Source: a virus
Reading direction: 5' to 3' (one strand)
Length of the DNA: 36,994 nt
IMG/VR virus record: IMGVR_UViG_3300006033_000062
Location: 1-36,994 of that record
Position 1 is the first letter of the stretch. The number at the start of each line of letters is the position of its first letter. Position numbers and translations under genes: made by a program. Positions 1 to 7,584 of the stretch are shown piece by piece. The notes under the pieces are model-generated. The model ran no database searches. It saw nothing but the letters and a program-made list of their open reading frames with translations, and was not told the DNA's origin.

Positions 1-44
1 TGGATCAGCGGCGCGCGCGGCACTTTGATAACATCTGCTCAAGT

Positions 45-120
<76 letters not shown>

Positions 121-130
121 CTATTTAAAA

Positions 131-158
131 AACCAACCGTTCTCGGTTGGTTTTTTTT
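131..158 (+). terminator. Rho-independent terminator of tRNA-Ala
   Basis: AACCAACCG (131-139) and CGGTTGGTT (144-152) form a perfect 9-bp stem with a TTCT loop, followed by a run of T to 158. It begins 10 nt after the tRNA and should end its transcript. The next 228 nt, up to the stop codon of the minus-strand DUF4145 gene at 387, hold no gene that I can support. Confidence 0.9.
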
Positions 159-386
159 CGCCCGTTCTCCCCTGTGGTGGCGCGGGTTCCTGCACCGCTG
201 CGACGGACGCCGCTGCCACGGACAGCCCCGTGTCGGGCGGTTTTCCGTTCTCTGTTTACGCCCATTCTCTGTTTCTGCGAAGGACGACTCCGCGCCCAAG
301 CCTGCAATGACGCGGGCTTCCGACTGCTTGTTCGTCACGGAAACCGCCGCCGCGCTGGAGACTCCATGCAAACCAGTGGTCAGATT

Positions 387-1157
387 CTAGGGATGCGCCT
401 TTGACTGCTTTTTTTGTCGCAGTGCCTTTGCGCGCTTCAATTCTTCAGCCTTCTCAGGCAGCTCGTACAACTGCTCCAGCGTATGTTCGACGATCTCAAT
501 CGCAAGCCGAAGTTCATCTGTTGATGGGCGCGCAAGTTGGTGCACCGCGTCATTGCCAAGGTATCGGTGTTCGTGAAGGGTGTCTGAGCTCGTTTGGGTA
601 AGCAGTCCCTTTTCTTGGAGACCTGAAATTCGGCCTCGGAGGTCATCTTTCCTTACGATTTTTTTGCTGCCGTCCTTCAAGGTTTGCTCTACAGGGCCAT
701 CCAGGACACCTCGCTCGGCACAAATTCCTTCGACAATTGCTCTGAGACCAGCAGCGCAGAGAGTTGGACTGTCGTTGTTAAAGCAGTCAATTAGCTCACT
801 GTAAATCCTCCGTAGATTGGAGGGCACGTTGTAGTACGGCTTCGTCGGGAGAGTCTCCAGTCCTCGTTTGGGGTAAAGCCGTTCTGTCTCGCCGCTCTCA
901 CCCGACATCGGATCAGCGTCTTCCGAAAACCAACTTGTGTGGCGGAATGAAATCGATTCGCACCCACCGCACTGGATGACCTGATAGTGATCAACCCAGT
1001 TGACGCTCCACTCTTCGCCCTGGTCGTATGCCTCCCCATCCACATCAATCGAGGCTAGAACTTGGTGCTTCGTTGCACCGTTGCACTTGACGCATGGCAC
1101 GGAAAATTTTTCCGACTTGGTCTTGTTTTCAGTTTGTTTGACATCTGTTTTTGACAT
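387..1157 (-). CDS. Zinc-ribbon DUF4145 domain protein
   Basis: This 256-aa protein has a predicted zinc ribbon (C22/C25 and C63/C66). The C-terminal half, about residues 115-235, reads as a helical DUF4145 domain with the typical 'CAAGLRAIVEGIC' and 'HEHRYLGNDAVH' stretches. DUF4145 is common in restriction and anti-phage loci and is fused to restriction enzyme subunits in some families; its biochemistry is not settled. It is the last gene of the minus-strand operon, starting 32 nt after the stop of the QueC-like gene. ATG at 1157 is the only sensible start and its ribosome-binding site is weak. The gene is visibly more AT-rich than the phage genes, which fits acquisition by transfer. A role as accessory or effector of the QueC-like protein is inferred from position only. 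Confidence 0.8.
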   Translation of the reverse strand: MSKTDVKQTENKTKSEKFSVPCVKCNGATKHQVLASIDVDGEAYDQGEEWSVNWVDHYQVIQCGGCESISFRHTSWFSEDADPMSGESGETERLYPKRGLETLPTKPYYNVPSNLRRIYSELIDCFNNDSPTLCAAGLRAIVEGICAERGVLDGPVEQTLKDGSKKIVRKDDLRGRISGLQEKGLLTQTSSDTLHEHRYLGNDAVHQLARPSTDELRLAIEIVEHTLEQLYELPEKAEELKRAKALRQKKQSKAHP

Positions 1158-1189
1158 TTTCTGCTCGGTGATGGGTTTGGTTTCAATAG

Positions 1190-3310
1190 TTAATCGTTTG
1201 CGATGGGACGAACTTCCCAGGTGACAGCGATCTCCGGTCGGTACACTGCTTCATTGCCGTGCTTGATGGAGTCCTTCAGGTGCTGGGCCAGCGGCTTGTC
1301 GTACTTGTCGATCTGCTTGATGGCCCGGTCGACGGCGTTGCGGAACGCGTCGCGGACGTTTTTTCTCCTGTCGGCGACCTTGCGCAGCTTGCCTCCCTTA
1401 CCTTGGGCTCCTGTCACTGCCGCCACGAGTTGGGCCATTTCGATCTGGATTTCCTCGAGGCGCTCATGGTCTCCGTCTGCCTCGGCATCTGCCTTTTCGC
1501 TGACCAGTTCGTTGAACCTGCCACGGTACTGCTGGATCGCCTTTCTGTCGGCCACCACGCCAGCATCACCCAGCGGCACCCCGACAGAGACTTGATACCC
1601 CTCTTCGATGTCGTCGTGATCCAGTCCGGTGTTCGCAGCGGACTCAATGATCCCGATTTCGCTCCCGCAAACGACCTCAAAAACCGAGGTCTCTCGGGCG
1701 GGATGTGCAAGCAACAGGTTGATGTACTCGGCCCCTTTGTCCACGCCCTGGATCAGGATGGGGTGTCGCCCACGCCCTTGGAAACGTGCCTCCCAGACGT
1801 TGCCGCGCTTTCGGAAGATGTTGTCCGGCATCTTTTCTGCCGACGCGACGGCGGGTACCGAGATCACAGAACCTGACTCGTAGACCGTCCGAAGCAGGCA
1901 GTCACCCGGGAGCGTGCGTTCCCGAATCGCGGTGATGTTCCGTGAAACCAACTCATCAAGGGCCCCGGTCACCTCGGTGGCGTGCCGCTTGTACAGGTCG
2001 AACACGCGTTGCGCCGCCTGAGCTGTGCTGCCGTCGAGGTACCGAAAAACCCGACTCACCTCGGCGTAACTGCTGATGAACTGGGTCACATCGGTCAGCG
2101 ACTTCACCTGATTGGCCCGTTCGAGGTAGGCCGCTGCCATGATCTTGTCGTCGCCCTTGTTGCGACTCTGAGTAAAAACGTCGACCTTGTAGTGGTCAGC
2201 AGGGTCGTACTGGTCGGCCTTTGCCGCGACCACGGCAAACCGGCGGTCGATGCACTGCGAGCAGCCGCCGCAATGGGTGTGCTGGTTCGTCATCTCCCAG
2301 GTGTGGGTGCAGGTCATCGAGTGCGCGATCAGATCGGCGCATCCAGCCTTGGTGATGACCTCGACGACATCTGCCTTGGTCTTCCAGATGAACGGGTTCT
2401 CGATGGTGAAGGGCTCGCCCGCCACCAGGGAGATGATCTCTTGGAAGCCCTTCATGACCTTGGGGTGCGTCGTTCGCGTGGCGCGGCCACCGGCGACTTG
2501 GGCGCACACCGGCAGATTCAGGCTGATGACCCCGTTTTCGTAGAAGCGCACGCTCTTGAGGCCGAGCATCTTGGCGATGGTCGCGCCAATCGACATGTAC
2601 AGGAAAGATCGGCTGCGCTGGGTGTACTCGTGGTTCAGCCCTTTGGTCTTGTGGACACGGACGCTGATGTGGTGTGGCGCGTTGTCCCCGGCCTTCGCCG
2701 CCAGCAGCGTTTCCATATTTCGGTGGCGGTTGTTCAGTTTCGGTGTCGACTTGTGCGTCACCAGCACCACCCTGCGCTTCTGCGTCAGGATTTCCTCAAT
2801 CGCGCCACCCAGGGAGTCCAGGCCACCGGAGAACATCACCACCTGCTCGGGACGCCCGAATAACTGTAGGGTGTCGTTGAATTCGAGGTATTCCTGGATC
2901 GTGTGATCTTGATCCATCTGGACGAAGTCGAACTGGTAGTTGTCGTCGGACAAGAAGCCCAAGGTCGACCGCAACGTCGCAAGGACATTCGCCGAGCGCC
3001 AGAAATCGAGGTTGCGAACCGGCACCACGAAGTGAAGGTCGCGCCGCCAGCCGTCGCCGAAGTTGTCGACATCGTCCGCACCGCGCTTGATGGCCTGATC
3101 GGCGCTGTAGACGTAGGTGGCAATCTCCAACAGATCGTGAAACTGGGTCGGGACGCTTCGAACCATCTTGCTGTGGATGTCCTCGATGCGCAGCGTGATA
3201 TTGCCTTGCCCTTCCTTACCAGAAAGCCGAAGCCGCAGGTCGCGTTTGGGATCGTCGCTGATGCCTTTGGCCGAAGCGTTGCCACAAATGATGTACCGCT
3301 TATCTTGCAT
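1190..3310 (-). CDS. QueC-like PP-loop ATPase with N- and C-terminal extensions
   Basis: The centre of this 706-aa protein is QueC-like. A PP-loop SGGLDS (161-166) binds ATP in the family. A four-Cys zinc site (C334, C347, C350, C353; HCGGCSQC) is followed by R356, as in 7-cyano-7-deazaguanine synthase. True QueC has about 220-240 residues, so about 150 N-terminal and 340 C-terminal residues are extra. The last 210 residues look like a recurrent C-terminal module of bacterial regulators and ATPases: a small W-x-x-R-F/LL-P-A-R-E unit (about 505-545), a charged coiled coil (585-635) and a basic tail ending H-L-K-D-S-I...Y-R-P. No other queuosine genes are nearby, so tRNA modification is unlikely. 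QatC and CBASS Cap9 are QueC relatives used in phage defence. The start has GGGAG 9 nt upstream and overlaps the preceding gene by 11 nt. Confidence 0.85.
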   Translation of the reverse strand: MQDKRYIICGNASAKGISDDPKRDLRLRLSGKEGQGNITLRIEDIHSKMVRSVPTQFHDLLEIATYVYSADQAIKRGADDVDNFGDGWRRDLHFVVPVRNLDFWRSANVLATLRSTLGFLSDDNYQFDFVQMDQDHTIQEYLEFNDTLQLFGRPEQVVMFSGGLDSLGGAIEEILTQKRRVVLVTHKSTPKLNNRHRNMETLLAAKAGDNAPHHISVRVHKTKGLNHEYTQRSRSFLYMSIGATIAKMLGLKSVRFYENGVISLNLPVCAQVAGGRATRTTHPKVMKGFQEIISLVAGEPFTIENPFIWKTKADVVEVITKAGCADLIAHSMTCTHTWEMTNQHTHCGGCSQCIDRRFAVVAAKADQYDPADHYKVDVFTQSRNKGDDKIMAAAYLERANQVKSLTDVTQFISSYAEVSRVFRYLDGSTAQAAQRVFDLYKRHATEVTGALDELVSRNITAIRERTLPGDCLLRTVYESGSVISVPAVASAEKMPDNIFRKRGNVWEARFQGRGRHPILIQGVDKGAEYINLLLAHPARETSVFEVVCGSEIGIIESAANTGLDHDDIEEGYQVSVGVPLGDAGVVADRKAIQQYRGRFNELVSEKADAEADGDHERLEEIQIEMAQLVAAVTGAQGKGGKLRKVADRRKNVRDAFRNAVDRAIKQIDKYDKPLAQHLKDSIKHGNEAVYRPEIAVTWEVRPIAND

Positions 3311-4088
3311 CGCTGCGCGCTCCCGCCTTCAGTTCATCTGTCATCTTCTTCAGCGCGTAGCCTGCGAATCCATCAGACGATTTTCTTGAAATGACCCCGC
3401 TTTCCTCGAAGCGGTGCTTGGAAAACCAACCAGCGGAAAACGTCTCCACGATCAATGACGCTTCCCGGGTGTGGGTCGTCAACGCGGAATCAAATTGCGC
3501 CTTTTGATTCATCGTCGCAAAGCGCATCCCCTCGCCGAGATTGGTATTCAGGTTTTTGCTCAGGAAATACTGCAGGCTCTCGTTGGCCAGTCGGGCAAAG
3601 AAACTCCGCGAGAGCTCCCCGAACTCCTTTTGCTTGCCCAAGGTCGAAAGTGCAGCCCGCATCGTGTCCGGGTCGGATGGAAACAGGGTGTGCAGCTTGG
3701 GGGATAAAGCATCGGCCACCGCCCCGACCAGGGCACGTCCCGCCAGCTCGCCAAGGTCTGATCTTTTGCCTGAAGCGTCCGTGGCTCGATCAAGTGCCTC
3801 TGAAATGGACGTCGTCACATCAGTCAGGGTGGCATCACTGGGCAACGAGATGCCCACGGAGTCGAGGTGGGCCAGGATGTCTGTCTTCTTGGCCGCAATA
3901 GCAAGCTGCGTCATCAGCCAGACGGCCTCCGTGTACCCGATGTCGTTCATGACAAAGGAGAAGGCGTTCTCGGCAGCGGTGATGGTGGCATTGGCCACTT
4001 GGGAAACGTCGGCTCCGGCGGCAATCAAGCCGACCACTTCCTTCCACGCTTTCGACCTTGGCAGCAGTCCAAGTCGAACATGACCCAT
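3300..4088 (-). CDS. Met-Gly N-terminus protein paired with the QueC-like enzyme
   Basis: I do not recognise a family for this 262-aa, mostly helical, soluble-looking protein. It has no signal peptide, membrane segment or cysteine cluster. It begins MGHVRLGLLPRSKAW, a compact basic N-terminus in which methionine removal should expose Gly2. The start at 4088 is well supported: GGGGGAG lies a few bases upstream and no earlier in-frame start is plausible. The 3' end overlaps the QueC-like gene by 11 nt, so the two are translationally coupled and probably work together. In Qat systems the gene next to QueC-like qatC is qatB, of unknown fold, and in type IV CBASS the QueC-like enzyme modifies the N-terminal glycine of its partner. 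By analogy this protein may be the substrate of its neighbour; that is inference from position and the Met-Gly start. Confidence 0.7.
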   Translation of the reverse strand: MGHVRLGLLPRSKAWKEVVGLIAAGADVSQVANATITAAENAFSFVMNDIGYTEAVWLMTQLAIAAKKTDILAHLDSVGISLPSDATLTDVTTSISEALDRATDASGKRSDLGELAGRALVGAVADALSPKLHTLFPSDPDTMRAALSTLGKQKEFGELSRSFFARLANESLQYFLSKNLNTNLGEGMRFATMNQKAQFDSALTTHTREASLIVETFSAGWFSKHRFEESGVISRKSSDGFAGYALKKMTDELKAGARSDAR

Positions 4089-4126
4089 GCAGACTCCCCC
4101 TTGCCTATGGCATTAACTCGCTGCCA

Positions 4127-4360
4127 TCAGTCCAGGCGTTTGATGACGACGATGCTTCGTGCTTTTCGTTCTTCTTTCCTCAAATACTCTTTGCGCACCA
4201 ATTGCGCGATCTGTTCGTGGGCACTGGCATGGCTGATGCCCAACGCGTCCGCCAATTCCTTGACGGTCGGGGGCAGACCATTGGCATCCAGAATTTCACA
4301 GATCATCCGCAGTGTCTTTGCCTGCGGCTCGGTGATGCCCTCGGTCTTTTTTTTGCTCAT
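4127..4360 (-). CDS. Stand-alone LexA-type winged-helix regulator
   Basis: Almost all of this 77-aa protein aligns with the LexA DNA-binding domain: 'PQAKTLRMICEILDANGLPP', then TVKELADALGIS as helix-turn-helix with the recognition helix after it, then a wing 'KEYLRKEERKARSIVV'. It lacks the LexA cleavage site and Ser/Lys protease domain, so RecA-triggered self-cleavage cannot inactivate it. I chose ATG 4360 over 4378 because GGAG lies 7-8 nt upstream of it. It is the first gene of the operon, 38 nt before the Met-Gly gene, and directly downstream of a promoter with a perfect inverted repeat. Autoregulation by binding that repeat is the natural reading, but binding is not shown. Confidence 0.85.
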   Translation of the reverse strand: MSKKKTEGITEPQAKTLRMICEILDANGLPPTVKELADALGISHASAHEQIAQLVRKEYLRKEERKARSIVVIKRLD

Positions 4361-4386
4361 GGCATTTCTCCACGCCAACGTGCTGC

Positions 4387-4415
4387 AGTATATGACCTGA
4401 TAAACATCAGGTCAA
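4387..4415 (-). promoter_or_regulatory. Sigma70 promoter of the QueC-like operon
   Basis: Read on the minus strand, -35 TTGACC (4415-4410) and -10 TATACT (4392-4387) are separated by exactly 17 nt. That is 5/6 and 5/6 matches to consensus at the ideal spacing. Transcription should start near 4380, giving a leader of about 20 nt before ATG 4360. Confidence 0.85.
4393..4414. promoter_or_regulatory. Perfect inverted repeat, putative operator
   Basis: Arms TGACCTGAT and ATCAGGTCA, 9 bp and fully complementary, are separated by AAAC. The repeat covers most of the -35 box and the whole -35/-10 spacer, so a bound dimer would block RNA polymerase. The core CTG-N8-CAG resembles a LexA box (CTG-N10-CAG) but is 2 bp shorter, so it probably belongs to the operon's own LexA-like protein and not to host LexA. 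Confidence 0.85.
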
Positions 4416-4452
4416 TTGAGGCGACCCGGAACAGAAATGCTCTCTGGGGCCG

Positions 4453-4977
4453 CTATCGGTGGGATGTGTGTCGCCAATCCCAAGGGGGCGATGGATGCGC
4501 ATCGGCCCACAGTCCCACGCGCTGTGCCTGGGCCTCGTTCTCTGCCAGTTCATAGAGATTGGCATCCGACGCCGATTGTTCGCGCGCGTACTTCCGGTAC
4601 CACCACGCCAACCCCATCGTGATCAGGGCATGGCCTGCATCCAGTGTCTTGGGACACGGACTGGATTGGCAGCTTGGGTCAGCAACCAACACCTTCCCGA
4701 CGGTGCGGCCGTAACGGTCGTGTTTGCCAGCCACCACTTCGACCTCTTTGCCGATTACCAAGGTGGACATTGATGCCTTCGAGCGCTGGCCGAAAGGTTG
4801 TGCCTTCTCCGGGGCATCGATGCCAGCAACGCGGATCTTGTGCTGTGTCTTGTCGCGATCCAGCACGGTGATGGTGTCGCCGTCGGTCACGCCGACCACT
4901 CGGCCCGAGATGGTTTCGGCGCTGGCGCTGCACGCCGCCAGGACGATCAACGCCGCCCCAAAGATTCTGATCGAAAT
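4453..4977 (-). CDS. Exported thermonuclease-family (SNase) nuclease
   Basis: This 174-aa protein has the staphylococcal nuclease fold. 'TDGDTI' supplies the metal aspartate; 'IRVAGIDAPE' supplies the equivalents of R35, D40 and E43 of the S. aureus enzyme; 'DRYGRTVG' supplies the R87 equivalent. The active site is therefore intact. A hydrophobic N-terminus (IFGAALIVLAAC) forms a signal peptide with a possible lipobox LAAC, or alternatively an A-S-A signal peptidase I site. No ATG, GTG or TTG lies at a sensible position: ATT 4977, with AGGGAG 6 nt upstream, is my best start, and the open frame further upstream to 5220 looks non-coding. Such genes are common near integrases of proteobacterial islands. 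It lies upstream of the operon promoter and is probably a separate unit. Confidence 0.75.
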   Translation of the reverse strand: MSIRIFGAALIVLAACSASAETISGRVVGVTDGDTITVLDRDKTQHKIRVAGIDAPEKAQPFGQRSKASMSTLVIGKEVEVVAGKHDRYGRTVGKVLVADPSCQSSPCPKTLDAGHALITMGLAWWYRKYAREQSASDANLYELAENEAQAQRVGLWADAHPSPPWDWRHTSHR

Positions 4978-5074
4978 CTCGCTCTCCCTATCTGATGCAC
5001 GCCGAAACGGGATACCCCGACCGCCTTGTGTGCATATTCTTACCGACGGTCTGACAACTTTACTGGTCACCGAA

Positions 5075-5263
5075 ATGATCGTCGAACAAACACTCCCTGA
5101 CTTGATGTCGCCACGCCAAAGAGCGCGCGAAGCCGCAGAAATTATCGCGGCCGCCATCGCGCGATTGCATTCAACTCTGCCCCGAGAAAGCGATATTTCA
5201 CTTGGCTTCTCGGCACCCAAGCGCGTTCATACAAACCCGTCTACAGAAGGAGTTTGCAAATGA
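5075..5263 (+). CDS. Small protein upstream of DUF2924 gene
   Basis: A 62-aa ORF whose stop TGA (5261-5263) overlaps the ATG of the DUF2924 gene. Its 'RAREAAEIIAAAIARL' helix resembles short proteins often found just before DUF2924/recombinase pairs, which suggests a real gene of the integration module. Function is unknown. ATG 5075 and ATG 5105 are both possible starts, neither with a strong ribosome-binding site. The 97 nt between this ORF and the thermonuclease start are a divergent promoter region without a clear consensus. Confidence 0.6.
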   Translation: MIVEQTLPDLMSPRQRAREAAEIIAAAIARLHSTLPRESDISLGFSAPKRVHTNPSTEGVCK

Positions 5264-5721
5264 ATGTATCGACAGTCGCCCCATCCCTGGCGGCGCAAAT
5301 TACCAATTTGCCCAAGTTGGCAATGAATGATTTATGGGCGCTGTGGGACAAGTATTTCCCGCGTCGCCCCCCTCATAACAACCGGGCTTATGTCGAAGGC
5401 CGCGTCGCCTACAAGATCCAGGAAGAAGCATTTGGTACCAAGCTGGTCGTCCAGACCCAGATGGCCCGGATCGGCGAAGCGCAATCTCGGATCAAGACCC
5501 AGCGCGGAGTCGAAGTCCAGGTCGTACCCGGCACGGTACTGGTGCGCGAATTCGACCGCCGCGAGCACCGCGTCACTGCGCAGGCCGACGGCACCTTTGA
5601 ATACGAGGGTCGCCGCTACAAGAGCCTGTCTGCCGTGGCACGCCACATCACGGGCACTCAGTGGTCGGGGCCACTGTTTTTCGGAATCACCAAGAACAAG
5701 CCGAAGCGAGGTGATAAATGA
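5260..5721 (+). CDS. DUF2924 domain protein
   Basis: This 153-aa protein matches the DUF2924 pattern: an N-terminal 'MNDLWALWDKYFPRRPPHNNR' segment, then 'LVREFDRREHRVTAQADGTFEYEGRRYKSLSAVARHITG', a small beta-rich unit expected to bind DNA. DUF2924 genes almost always directly precede a phage serine recombinase, and a partner or directionality role has been assumed from that. The start is ATG 5260, 8 nt after AGGAG; an upstream in-frame TTG is not needed. It overlaps the previous stop (ATGA) and the next start by 4 nt. Confidence 0.88.
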   Translation: MNVSTVAPSLAAQITNLPKLAMNDLWALWDKYFPRRPPHNNRAYVEGRVAYKIQEEAFGTKLVVQTQMARIGEAQSRIKTQRGVEVQVVPGTVLVREFDRREHRVTAQADGTFEYEGRRYKSLSAVARHITGTQWSGPLFFGITKNKPKRGDK

Positions 5722-7085
5722 ACGCCGTCGTGACCAAAAAACGCTGTGCCGTCTACACCCGCGTCTCAACCGACGAGCGCCTCGACCAGTCCTTCAACTC
5801 CCTCGATGCCCAGCGCGAGGCGGGCCAAGCCTACATCGTCAGTCAGCGCGCCGAGGGCTGGTTGCCGGTGGGCGACGACTACGACGACGGCGGCTACTCG
5901 GGCGGCAATACGGAACGCCCAGCTTTGAAACGCCTGATGGCCGACATCATTGCCGACCAGATCGACATCGTGGTGGTCTACAAAATTGACCGCCTGACGC
6001 GCAGCCTGACCGATTTTTCCAAGCTGGTGGAGGTGTTCGAGCGGCACAAGGTGTCGTTCGTATCGGTGACCCAGCAGTTCAATACCACCACGTCGATGGG
6101 GCGGCTGATGCTCAACATCCTGCTGTCTTTCGCCCAGTTCGAGCGGGAGGTTACTGGCGAGCGTATCCGCGACAAGATCGCCGCCAGCAAGCGCAAGGGC
6201 CTGTGGATGGGTGGCTACACGCCGCTGGGCTATGAGGCGAAGGATCGAAAGCTGGTCATCGAGGAAAAAGATGCGGAAACCATCCGGCGGATTTTCACGC
6301 GCTTCACGGAGATCCAGTCCATTACCGAGATCGTCCGGGAGATGTCGCTGGAGGGCATCACGACCAAGCCCAACCGCCTGAAGGACGGCCGCGTGCGCAA
6401 CGGCACGCCAATGGACAAAAAGTACCTCTCCAAGCTACTGCGCAACCCCATCTACATTGGCGAGATACGCCACAAGGACACGGTTTTCGCAGGTCAGCAC
6501 GAACCGATCATCACTCGCCAGCTTTGGGATCGGGTGCAAGCCATCCTCGCCGAGGACGCTCACCAGCGCATGGGCAAAACCCAGACCCGGCACAAGACCG
6601 ATGCACTGTTGCGTGGCCTGATGTACGGCCCCGATGGCGGCAAGTACCACATCACCTACAGCAAGAAGCCGTCGGGCAAGAAGTACCGGTACTACATCCC
6701 CAAGGCGGATAACCGGTATGGCTATCGCAGCAGCGCCACCGGGATGATTCCGGCCGACCAGATCGAGGAAGTGGTGGTGAACCTGCTGGTGGGGGCGCTC
6801 CAGTCGCCCGAAAGCATCCAGGGGGTCTGGAACACGGTGCGCAGCCAATACCCGGAGATCGACGAACCGACCACCGTGCTGGCGATGCGTCGCCTCGGCG
6901 ATGTCTGGAAGCAACTGTTTCCTGCCGAGCAGGTGCGATTGGTCGCCCTGTTGATCGAACGCGTCCAGCTTCTCTCCGACGGCGTCGATATCGTCTGGCG
7001 CGAATCCGGCTGGCGAGATTTGGCCGGTGAACTGAGCCCGGGCAGCATCGGCGGCGAGATGCAGGAAATGGAGGTGGTGTCGTGA
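5718..7085 (+). CDS. Large serine recombinase (phage integrase)
   Basis: This 455-aa protein carries the resolvase/invertase catalytic domain at residues 9-150: Y13, R15 and nucleophile S17 in 'YTRVSTDE', then 'VVYKIDRLTRS' and 'FEREVTGERIRDKI'. A recombinase domain follows at about 165-270 ('GYTPLGYEAKDR...ITTKPNRLKDGR...LLRNPIYIGEIRH'), then a C-terminal region. It should catalyse site-specific integration and excision through a 5'-phosphoserine link. The segment that is a Cys4 zinc ribbon in many large serine recombinases is present in outline ('LLRGLMYGPDGG...YRYYIPKA') but has no cysteine, as is usual in the DUF2924-associated branch. ATGA overlaps link it to both neighbours. Confidence 0.95.
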   Translation: MNAVVTKKRCAVYTRVSTDERLDQSFNSLDAQREAGQAYIVSQRAEGWLPVGDDYDDGGYSGGNTERPALKRLMADIIADQIDIVVVYKIDRLTRSLTDFSKLVEVFERHKVSFVSVTQQFNTTTSMGRLMLNILLSFAQFEREVTGERIRDKIAASKRKGLWMGGYTPLGYEAKDRKLVIEEKDAETIRRIFTRFTEIQSITEIVREMSLEGITTKPNRLKDGRVRNGTPMDKKYLSKLLRNPIYIGEIRHKDTVFAGQHEPIITRQLWDRVQAILAEDAHQRMGKTQTRHKTDALLRGLMYGPDGGKYHITYSKKPSGKKYRYYIPKADNRYGYRSSATGMIPADQIEEVVVNLLVGALQSPESIQGVWNTVRSQYPEIDEPTTVLAMRRLGDVWKQLFPAEQVRLVALLIERVQLLSDGVDIVWRESGWRDLAGELSPGSIGGEMQEMEVVS

Positions 7086-7558
7086 ACCGCTCGTCCAAGA
7101 GGCTGGTTGGCGATGGACAACCCCATGAGCGCCGCCATCCGCTGGAAGGTGGCGGCGTGCGGATCACCACCTTCGTGCCGTTTCATTTCAAGAAGCGGGG
7201 CATCAAGAAAGTGATCGTGGCCCCGGACGGGGTCAGCCAGCCGGTCGCCGTCACTGAAACGCCGGTGTTGGCCCCCGAACAGGATCAACCGCTGCTCAAG
7301 GCCCTGGGGCGCGGCATCTATTGGCAACAACTGATTGACAGCGGTGCGGTGGCCAGCGGTACCGAGATCGCCGAACGCGAGGGTATCCATCGTTCGACGG
7401 TCAACGTTTTCCTGCGCTTGGCGCTTCTCTCTCCCGACATTGTCCAGGCTGCCTACGAAGGACGGCTGTCCAGGGCGGTGTCCCTGGAGGCCATCTGGCG
7501 GGCCACGGTGCCCTTGGACTGGGATGAGCAACGCCGGTTGATTGCGTCACTCGGGTAG
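7082..7558 (+). CDS. HTH protein coupled to the recombinase
   Basis: This 158-aa protein starts with GTG overlapping the recombinase stop (GTGA). After a basic N-terminus and a beta segment ('GVRITTFVPFHFKKRGIKKVIVAP'), residues about 75-150 carry a helix-turn-helix, 'GTEIAEREGIHRSTVNVFLRLALLSPDIVQAAYEG', like the HTH of ParB/KorB-type proteins. Similar small HTH proteins often follow DUF2924-linked recombinases. It may regulate the integration module or assist recombination; neither is shown by the sequence. Tandem dyad repeats lie just downstream (7585-7622) and are possible binding sites. Confidence 0.75.
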   Translation: MNRSSKRLVGDGQPHERRHPLEGGGVRITTFVPFHFKKRGIKKVIVAPDGVSQPVAVTETPVLAPEQDQPLLKALGRGIYWQQLIDSGAVASGTEIAEREGIHRSTVNVFLRLALLSPDIVQAAYEGRLSRAVSLEAIWRATVPLDWDEQRRLIASLG

Positions 7559-7584
7559 CGAGGGAGCACGCAAAAAAAGTTTCC

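Noticed and set aside
1190-3310. Genuine queuosine biosynthesis QueC
   Set aside because: The protein is three times too long and no queD, queE, queF or tgt gene is nearby.
4393-4414. Host SOS (LexA) box
   Set aside because: The core is CTG-N8-CAG and not CTG-N10-CAG, and a dedicated LexA-like protein is encoded next to it.
4978-5220. N-terminal extension of the thermonuclease to ATG 5220
   Set aside because: The extra 81 residues have no domain pattern and would bury the signal peptide; the strand opposite carries a better small gene.
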